From contig DXSD01000036.1 in NCBI GenBank assembly GCA_019410665.1, positions 1-18,893 of the forward strand: a stretch of DNA of 18,893 bases, written 5' to 3'. The notes beneath the pieces were generated by a model. That model was not told where the DNA came from and made no database searches. It saw nothing but the letters and a program-made list of their open reading frames with translations. Shown here in pieces: positions 14,123 to 18,893 of the stretch. Within the stretch, counting starts at the first letter, position 1, and each line of letters opens with the position of its first letter. A program made the position numbers and the translations under genes. The stretch comes from Fusobacterium sp. GTDB taxonomy: Bacteria > Fusobacteriota > Fusobacteriia > Fusobacteriales > Fusobacteriaceae.

Positions 14123-14683
14123 CTAAAAACCTATTTGTAAGTTAAAAACTTCTTGATTCTTTAAAATCTTATCTATTAACTCATCTTTTCTATGATTTCC
14201 ATTAAAAGAGATATTTAGCTTTTTACATAAAATTCTCAAATCTCTAAAAGTAAAAGTTTCCAATCCCTCTTTAGTAAATTTTTCATTTTCTCTTTCCTCT
14301 TTAAAAATTCTCTCATAAGAAAGTTCTGCCATTGATTTTTCACTCATCATTAGTTCAAAAATTCTTTCAAAGTTAGGTTTATAGAAAGTTTTGTCTACTC
14401 CTTCTAACTTTTTTATTTCAAATAATCCTCTTTCCAATCCTAGTTTCTTAATCTTAGCTAATCTTACTGCTTCTAATCCAGAATACAAGCATATATCTGT
14501 ATCAGTTAAAAAGAAATAACCATCTTCAGTAAGTTCATCCTTTTCTTCCCTACTTAGTGATTTCTCTATTAAGTAAGTTACCAAAGCACAAAGCTCTATT
14601 CCTAAAATTCCTACAAGTTTCTTATTAAATCTAAAAGTATCGCCACCATTTAATATATAAAAAAGATTGTCATATTTTATCAT
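14123..14683 (-). CDS. winged-helix protein with C-terminal SAP/Rho-N-like motif
   Basis: 186 residues, not a protein I can name. The N-terminal half (about 17-110) resembles the helix-turn-helix part of DnaD-like or phage replication-initiator proteins: a helix before FFLTDTDICLYSGLEAVRLAKIK (57-79), then a wing-like GLFEIKKLEGVDKTFYKPN. The C-terminal part (144-176), with FTFRDLRILCKKLNIS then RKDELIDKIL, fits the SAP/Rho-N helix-loop-helix pattern used for nucleic-acid binding. Together they suggest a DNA-binding regulator or replication-type protein (inference). First gene of the cassette; GAGGTGG lies four to five bases before ATG 14683, and the next gene starts 12 bases after its stop. 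Confidence 0.65.
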   Translation of the reverse strand: MIKYDNLFYILNGGDTFRFNKKLVGILGIELCALVTYLIEKSLSREEKDELTEDGYFFLTDTDICLYSGLEAVRLAKIKKLGLERGLFEIKKLEGVDKTFYKPNFERIFELMMSEKSMAELSYERIFKEERENEKFTKEGLETFTFRDLRILCKKLNISFNGNHRKDELIDKILKNQEVFNLQIGF

Positions 14684-14704
14684 TCTACCACCTCTTCTCT
14701 ATAT

Positions 14705-14713
14705 ATTATACCA
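14705..14713 (-). promoter_or_regulatory. extended -10 promoter of the Fic cassette
   Basis: Minus strand TGGTATAAT (14713-14705), an extended -10 with no good -35. It lies only about 22 bases before the start codon at 14683, so the leader is very short. Confidence 0.6.
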
Positions 14714-14773
14714 TATTATTTTTCTAAAATATATTTTATTATTGCAAACCAATAAGAACTACTTATATATCAT

Positions 14774-14814
14774 AAAAAGGAGAAAACTTTACTCTTAAAG
14801 CAAATTTTCTCCTT
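14774..14814 (-). terminator. terminator of the fabG-like gene
   Basis: On the minus strand AAGGAGAAAATTT (14814-14802) pairs with AAAGTTTTCTCCTT (14790-14777) with one bulge, followed by T's to 14774. It lies 26 bases after the fabG-like stop codon. Confidence 0.85.
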
Positions 14815-14839
14815 CATCAATACTATTTTATCTAATTTA

Positions 14840-15565
14840 TTATAGTGTCATTCCACCAGTTACTTCTATTACTTGTCCAGTAATATATGAAGACTCATCA
14901 CTTGCTAAGAATAGAGCAGCATTTGCTATATCATCAACAGTTCCTAATCTTCCTAATGGAGTTCTCTCTAACATTTTTGCTACTACCTCTTCAGATAAAG
15001 CATCTGTCATAGCACTTGAAATAAATCCAGGAGCTATACAGTTAGCTCTTACTTGAGCTCCCTTTCTAGTTAACTCTCTTGCCCAAGTCTTACTCATAGA
15101 TATTACTCCACCTTTTGTAGCTGCATAGTTAGTTTGGCAAGCATTTCCATATACTCCAACTACTGATGATAAAGTAATTATTGATCCAGCTTTATTTTTT
15201 GTCATTACTGGAGCTACTGCTTGAGTCATATTGAAAACTCCTTTTAAGTTAACATCTATAACTGCATCCCATTGATCCTCTGACATTCTCACTAAGAAGT
15301 TATCTTTAGTTATTCCAGCATTATTTACTAAAATATCTATTTTTCCATACTCAGCTACTATGTTCTTTACAAATGTTTTTATAGCTTCTCTATCAGTAAC
15401 GTTTAAAATCTCATGTCTTACATTTTCTTGAGTGTACTCAGCTGGTCCCATATCACAAGAGATTACCATTAAAGCTCCCTCTCCTGCAAATTTTTCAACT
15501 ATTGCTCTTCCTATTCCTCTAGCACTTCCTGTAACTAGTGCAACTTTTCCTTTTAGTCTATCCAC
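14840..15565 (-). CDS. fabG: 3-oxoacyl-ACP reductase-like short-chain dehydrogenase
   Basis: NADPH-dependent SDR enzyme, 241 residues; best fit is FabG, which reduces 3-oxoacyl-ACP in fatty acid elongation. Seen: TGSARGIG at 12-19 (cofactor loop), NNAGITKDNFLVRM at 81-94 (the NNAGIT.D...RM block is typical of FabG), catalytic Ser in TLSSVVG (133-134), YAATK with Tyr147 and Lys151, and the C-terminal YITGQVIEVTGGMTL typical of FabG. It stands alone between its own promoter and terminator, not in a fab cluster, so a second, specialised FabG-type reductase cannot be excluded. SD AGGAGG before ATG 15565. Confidence 0.87.
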   Translation of the reverse strand: MDRLKGKVALVTGSARGIGRAIVEKFAGEGALMVISCDMGPAEYTQENVRHEILNVTDREAIKTFVKNIVAEYGKIDILVNNAGITKDNFLVRMSEDQWDAVIDVNLKGVFNMTQAVAPVMTKNKAGSIITLSSVVGVYGNACQTNYAATKGGVISMSKTWARELTRKGAQVRANCIAPGFISSAMTDALSEEVVAKMLERTPLGRLGTVDDIANAALFLASDESSYITGQVIEVTGGMTL

Positions 15566-15607
15566 TACAAGTCCTCCTTAAAATCATTTCTCAACTTATC
15601 TTACATG

Positions 15608-15625
15608 TGTAATATTATAATTACA
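15608..15625. promoter_or_regulatory. inverted repeat downstream of fabG promoter, candidate operator
   Basis: TGTAAT (15608-15613), six bases, ATTACA (15620-15625): a perfect inverted repeat just downstream of the -10 box, where a repressor could block transcription. In this AT-rich DNA it may be chance. I do not recognise it as a known regulator's box. Confidence 0.3.
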
Positions 15626-15631
15626 TTTCTT

Positions 15632-15661
15632 ATTATATCATATTCTTACCATTTTTGGCAA
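15632..15661 (-). promoter_or_regulatory. promoter of fabG-like gene
   Basis: Minus strand TTGCCA (15661-15656), 18 bases, TATAAT (15637-15632) with an extended TGA before it. Start of transcription would fall near 15625, about 60 bases before the start codon. Confidence 0.75.
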
Positions 15662-15677
15662 ACTCTTTAACAATTTT

Positions 15678-16091
15678 TTATAAAATCATTATAAAAGTTC
15701 CTATTGTTATAAAAACTGCTCCTAAGATAACTTTTAATGTCGCTACCTCTTTTAAAAAAATAAAAGCAAGCAGAATTGTTATAACAATACTAAATTTATC
15801 TACAGGCACTACTTTAGAAACCTCCCCTATTTGAAGAGCCTTATAATAGCAAAGCCAAGAAGCTCCAGTTGCCAGTCCAGATAAAATTAGAAATAACCAT
15901 TCTTTACCTGTAATACTATTTATTTGATTTCCAGTCTTAGTAAATAATACCATTCCCCATGCCATAAAAAGTACCACACTTGTTCTTATAGCAGTAGCTA
16001 AATTTGAACTTATCTCTCCCATACCTATTTTTGCCAAAATAGATGTTAGAGCAGCAAATATAGCTGATAAAATTGCATAAAAAAACCACAT
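15678..16091 (-). CDS. half-size EamA / DMT-family transporter
   Basis: Inner-membrane protein, 137 residues, with one EamA domain: about five hydrophobic spans (roughly 2-22, 33-51, 67-88, 97-113 and 118-137). Typical DMT features are seen: a start helix FFYAILSAIFAALTSILAKIG, then WLCYYKALQIGEVSKVVPVDKFSIV and IFLKE at 114-118. Full EamA transporters have two such domains; this one-domain form presumably works as a dimer. The substrate is unknown. It is not truncated: it has a start with SD (AAAGGAG) and a natural stop, and the length matches known single-domain members. It lies 106 bases after the siderophore-binding gene on the same strand. Confidence 0.82.
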   Translation of the reverse strand: MWFFYAILSAIFAALTSILAKIGMGEISSNLATAIRTSVVLFMAWGMVLFTKTGNQINSITGKEWLFLILSGLATGASWLCYYKALQIGEVSKVVPVDKFSIVITILLAFIFLKEVATLKVILGAVFITIGTFIMIL

Positions 16092-16133
16092 AATCCTTTT
16101 CTCCTTTAAAAAATTTTAACTTCTACATACTTA

Positions 16134-16142
16134 ATTATAACA
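16134..16142 (-). promoter_or_regulatory. possible extended -10 promoter of the EamA gene
   Basis: Minus strand TGTTATAAT (16142-16134), an extended -10 without a convincing -35, about 43 bases before the start codon. No terminator is visible after the gene at 16198, so read-through could also supply transcripts. Confidence 0.4.
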
Positions 16143-16197
16143 GATTTTTCTCTAAATTATAATATATTGTTAAAACTTTCAAGAATTACAACAAATT

Positions 16198-17127
16198 TTA
16201 CTTAGCTATAGATTTTTCTACCTCATCTAACATTATCTCAGTAGATTTTAATCCTCCACTAGCTGTGTACCATACCACCGAATTTAAAAATACAATATTT
16301 CCATTTTGAGCTGCCTTTGTAGATTTCACTATTGGATTATCAAAAGCTTTATTAGCTAAAAGATTATCTCCCACAACTGCTGCCTTATCCACTATATAGA
16401 TATAATCTGGATTTTTCTCCAATAGATATTCAAATGTTACCTTGTTTCCGTGAGTACTAGCCACTACTTCTCCAGTTGTCTTAAACCCTAGATAGTCATA
16501 GAATATTGAAAATCTTGACTTCTCTCCATATGCTGCTATTCTACCATTATTAGATAGTAATACCATAGCATTGTATCCCTTCTCCTCTACCTTAGCTTTT
16601 ATAGAGTTAACTCTGCTCTCTATCTCTGCATATTTTTCATTTAACATTTGAGAATTATCAAATACCTTTGTTAAAATATCTATATTAGTTTTTAATCCTT
16701 TCATATAGTCAGTAGATGAAGTTTCCACAAAAATTGTTGGAGCTACTTTTGATAGAGATGAGTAGAAATCTCTCTGTCTTCCTGCTATAATTATCAAGTC
16801 TGGCTTAGCCTCATAGATTTTCTCTAAATTAGGCTCCTTTAAACTTCCTAGATTTGCATATTTATCACTACTATATTTTGATAGATGCTCAGGTACCATA
16901 TCTCTTGGTAACCCTATCACATTAGCTCCCAAAGTATCTAATATATCCAAGATTCCATAGTCAAAAACCACTACTCTTTTAGGATTTTTTGGAACTTCTA
17001 CACTTCCCAAAGAGTGCTCTATAACCACTTTTTCTACCTCTGCTCCCTGATTTTCAGAGCTTTTTATATACATAAATCCAATAAAAGCTATAAATATAAC
17101 TATTATTCCTGCAATTATCTTTTTCAC
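16198..17127 (-). CDS. catecholate-siderophore ABC transporter binding protein (YclQ/FatB/CeuE type)
   Basis: Periplasmic iron-siderophore binding protein, 309 residues. Seen: helical-backbone SBP pattern with PKRVVVFDYGILDILDTLG (49-67) and PNLEKIYEAKPDLIIIAGRQRD, and the late block THGNKVTFEYLLEKNPDYIYIVD (225-247) that is characteristic of the YclQ/CeuE branch. CeuE binds Fe(III)-catecholates through a His and a Tyr; His226 and Tyr287 here sit in matching places, with Arg119 or 117 and Arg205 as likely anion contacts and Lys248 where CeuE has Arg (alignment from memory). The N-terminus is a membrane-spanning signal without a lipobox Cys, so the protein is soluble or helix-anchored, not a lipoprotein. 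Last gene of the importer operon, 9 bases after the ATPase. Confidence 0.9.
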   Translation of the reverse strand: MKKIIAGIIVIFIAFIGFMYIKSSENQGAEVEKVVIEHSLGSVEVPKNPKRVVVFDYGILDILDTLGANVIGLPRDMVPEHLSKYSSDKYANLGSLKEPNLEKIYEAKPDLIIIAGRQRDFYSSLSKVAPTIFVETSSTDYMKGLKTNIDILTKVFDNSQMLNEKYAEIESRVNSIKAKVEEKGYNAMVLLSNNGRIAAYGEKSRFSIFYDYLGFKTTGEVVASTHGNKVTFEYLLEKNPDYIYIVDKAAVVGDNLLANKAFDNPIVKSTKAAQNGNIVFLNSVVWYTASGGLKSTEIMLDEVEKSIAK

Positions 17128-17136
17128 TGTTCCTCC

Positions 17137-17892
17137 TTAAAAATATACACAGATACTCTTATTATTTATTTTTGTAATATCAAATTCCATCTCATAGAGA
17201 TTTTCTAGCTTATCTTTCACTACGATATTTTCACAGCTATCCATATGCTCTAGCCTACCATTTTTCATAGCTAGAATATAGTCTGAATAAACTGATGTAA
17301 AGTTTATATCGTGCATAACTATTATTATTGTCTTATTTAAATCCTTTACCATCTTTTCAAATGTTCTCATCATCTGAACAGCATTTTTCATATCCAGATT
17401 GTTCAGTGGCTCATCTAGTAAGATATACTTAGTATTTTGGGCAATAACCATAGCTATGTAGGCTCTCTGTCTTTGCCCTCCACTTAGCTCATCTAGGTAC
17501 TTACCCTTAAACTCCTCTAAGTTCATATACTCAATAGCTTCATCAATATATCTTATATCCTCCACAGTAAGCTTCCCTTGTGAGTGGGGAAATCTTCCAA
17601 AGGAAACTAGCTCATATACTGTAAGCCTGATATTTGTGTTGTTCTCCTGCTTTAGTATTGCCAAAGTCTTAGATAGCTCCTGCTTATCCCACTCCTTTAT
17701 AGATTTTCCATCTATAAATACCTCTCCCTCATCTGGAGTAGATAGTCTACTCATCATAGATAGAAGAGTACTCTTTCCAGCTCCATTAGGTCCTATTATA
17801 CAAGTTATCTTTCCATCTGGAAACTCTGTTGTAACATCTTTTACCACATATTTTGAACGATACTTTTTACTTAAACCTTTTATCTCAATCAT
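17137..17892 (-). CDS. iron-siderophore ABC transporter ATP-binding protein (YclP/FatE/CeuD type)
   Basis: Cytosolic ATPase of the FepC family that powers siderophore import, 251 residues. Seen: Walker A GPNGAGKST at 34-42, Q-loop Gln82 (LKQENN), signature LSGGQRQR at 136-143, Walker B YILLDE at 156-161, D-loop NNLD and switch His194 (VMHD). All motifs are intact. Its start codon overlaps the permease stop by four bases (ATGA), so translation is coupled, and the binding-protein gene follows closely. The gene order permease-ATPase-binding protein is that of Bacillus yclNOPQ. The Fur-type control usual for such operons would lie upstream of this window. Confidence 0.93.
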   Translation of the reverse strand: MIEIKGLSKKYRSKYVVKDVTTEFPDGKITCIIGPNGAGKSTLLSMMSRLSTPDEGEVFIDGKSIKEWDKQELSKTLAILKQENNTNIRLTVYELVSFGRFPHSQGKLTVEDIRYIDEAIEYMNLEEFKGKYLDELSGGQRQRAYIAMVIAQNTKYILLDEPLNNLDMKNAVQMMRTFEKMVKDLNKTIIIVMHDINFTSVYSDYILAMKNGRLEHMDSCENIVVKDKLENLYEMEFDITKINNKSICVYF

Positions 17893-18857
17893 GCTATTTT
17901 TCTCTCCTTTAATAGTATATTTAGTAGATATATCCCTCCTATAAAGTTAATAATAGTTCCTATTGAAATAGAATTATTAAATACTCTCTCTACTAAAAAT
18001 TGTCCTAATATTAAAAATATAACATTTAAAATTATTCCAGCTACTGATAAGTACACATGCTTATAAGTAGAAAACAGCTCCTTAGCTATATTTACAGTAA
18101 GTAAACCTAAAAAAGTTATCGGTCCCACTAAAGCTGTAGATATTGAAACTAAAATAGAGATTACTATTAAGTATTTCTTTAAAATTCTATTGTAATCTAA
18201 TCCCAAGTTTATAGCTTGATCGTGTCCAAGACTCAATACATCTAGTTGATTGTGCTCTCCTATTATAAAATATATCACTACTCCTAAAATTAGATAGGCA
18301 ATTATTAAAAGATATATATTAATTGTATTATAACTAGCAAAAAGACTAGATTGTAGTATTAAAAACTCATTTGGATCCATGATAACCTGCATAGAGTTAG
18401 AAAGACTATCTAAAAAAGTTCCTGTTACCATACCTATTAAAACCATATACAGTATCTTTCCTTTAGAATTTCCACTGAAAAGTTTTTGTAGACTACCTGT
18501 TATTAAAACCATAGCTATGATAGTTAGAAAAAACTTAACTATATCATTTGATAAAATTGGAATAAATTTATGAAAGATAAAAAATATAGCTGTTTGTAAA
18601 AACACATACATAGCATCTAAGCCCATAACACTAGGAGTTAGTATTCTACTATTTGTTATTGTTTGAAAGATTAAAGTTGAAATTGAGATACAGATTCCAC
18701 TTAAAACTATTCCCAATAACTTAGGTACACGTAACCCTATTAAAAATCTAAAATTGTTAAAATTTACCCCTATCATTAAAAATAATCCAACTGAAATCAA
18801 CATTATTAAAAATAGTATAGAGAGTTTATGCTCAATATCTTTATGTTTAGTATTCAA
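17889..18857 (-). CDS. iron-siderophore ABC transporter permease, FecCD family (YclO/FatC/CeuC type)
   Basis: Inner-membrane permease, 322 residues, about nine or ten hydrophobic spans, full FecCD length. Seen: GLRVPKLLGIVLSGICISIS and FQTITNSRILTPSVMGLDAMY (64-84), a form I associate with the second permease (YclO/FatC) rather than the first; GHDQAINLGLDY, the conserved ATPase-contact loop; and VGPITFLGLLTVNIAKEL. The start is an unusual TTG (18857-18855), supported by AGGAGG (18870-18865) seven bases upstream and by the lack of any in-frame ATG nearby. The partner permease (YclN/FatD) is expected just beyond the right edge of the window. Confidence 0.9.
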   Translation of the reverse strand: MNTKHKDIEHKLSILFLIMLISVGLFLMIGVNFNNFRFLIGLRVPKLLGIVLSGICISISTLIFQTITNSRILTPSVMGLDAMYVFLQTAIFFIFHKFIPILSNDIVKFFLTIIAMVLITGSLQKLFSGNSKGKILYMVLIGMVTGTFLDSLSNSMQVIMDPNEFLILQSSLFASYNTINIYLLIIAYLILGVVIYFIIGEHNQLDVLSLGHDQAINLGLDYNRILKKYLIVISILVSISTALVGPITFLGLLTVNIAKELFSTYKHVYLSVAGIILNVIFLILGQFLVERVFNNSISIGTIINFIGGIYLLNILLKERKIA

Positions 18858-18864
18858 GTTTTAA

Positions 18865-18870
18865 CCTCCT
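18865..18870 (-). promoter_or_regulatory. ribosome binding site deciding a TTG start
   Basis: AGGAGG on the minus strand, seven bases before TTG 18857. Its strength and spacing are what make the rare TTG the best start for the permease. Confidence 0.75.
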
Positions 18871-18893
18871 TAAAATAAGTATTAAGAAAATTC

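Noticed and set aside
17636..17944. Plus-strand open frame of 102 codons opposite the ABC ATPase gene
   Set aside because: Antisense to intact Walker motifs; no SD or family match.
1..18893. CRISPR array, tRNA, rRNA, insertion sequence or attachment site
   Set aside because: No repeated spacer pattern, no clover-leaf or rRNA-like sequence, no transposase or terminal repeats seen on reading both strands.

Overview
The window is very AT-rich. Genes start with strong AGGAGG-type ribosome binding sites and almost all codons end in A or T. Gene content (class 1B pyrimidine genes, a TPP-regulated thiamine-binding protein, a Mn2+-riboswitch P-type ATPase, a catecholate-siderophore uptake set) and overall protein style suggest a Fusobacterium or close relative. 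That assignment is inference, since no rRNA or other marker gene is present.

Layout. (1) 79-3071, minus strand: an apparent three-gene operon for an amino-acid-type solute-binding lipoprotein, a GldA-like metal-dependent alcohol dehydrogenase and a PLP aminotransferase. A long leader (3106-3339) precedes it, with a consensus promoter, a 28-codon leader ORF, a second promoter and a terminator-like hairpin. (2) 3398-4491, plus strand: a TPP riboswitch and thiB. thiB is broken by a one-base deletion near 4230 and has no thiP or thiQ after it. (3) 4511-10174, plus strand: the de novo UMP pathway as one operon, pyrB-pyrK-pyrD-pyrF-pyrC-pyrE; only carbamoyl phosphate synthetase is absent from the window. 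It is preceded by a U-rich 41-codon leader ORF ending inside a terminator, the layout of the E. coli pyrBI attenuator. PyrB carries a C-terminal four-cysteine zinc domain like that of PyrI. (4) 10193-13010, plus strand: promoter, yybP-ykoY (Mn2+) riboswitch with a switchable terminator, and a P2-type ATPase likely to export Mn2+ or Ca2+. A bidirectional terminator closes this unit. (5) 13089-14683, minus strand: a three-gene cassette of a winged-helix-plus-SAP-like protein, a small secreted coiled-coil protein and a Fic-family protein whose catalytic His is Gln. (6) 14840-15565, minus: a stand-alone FabG-like reductase. (7) 15678-16091, minus: a half-size EamA transporter. (8) 16198-18857, minus: permease, ATPase and binding protein of a YclOPQ/FatC-E-B/CeuC-D-E type siderophore importer; the first permease probably lies just beyond the right edge.

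Together these are housekeeping and nutrient-uptake genes under several RNA-based controls: TPP riboswitch, Mn2+ riboswitch, a probable UTP-sensing attenuator, and an unexplained leader in front of the solute-binding protein. The most unusual items are the pyr leader, the PyrB-zinc domain fusion, the leader at 3106-3339, the decayed thiB locus and the His-less Fic cassette. No tRNA, rRNA, CRISPR array or insertion sequence was seen.
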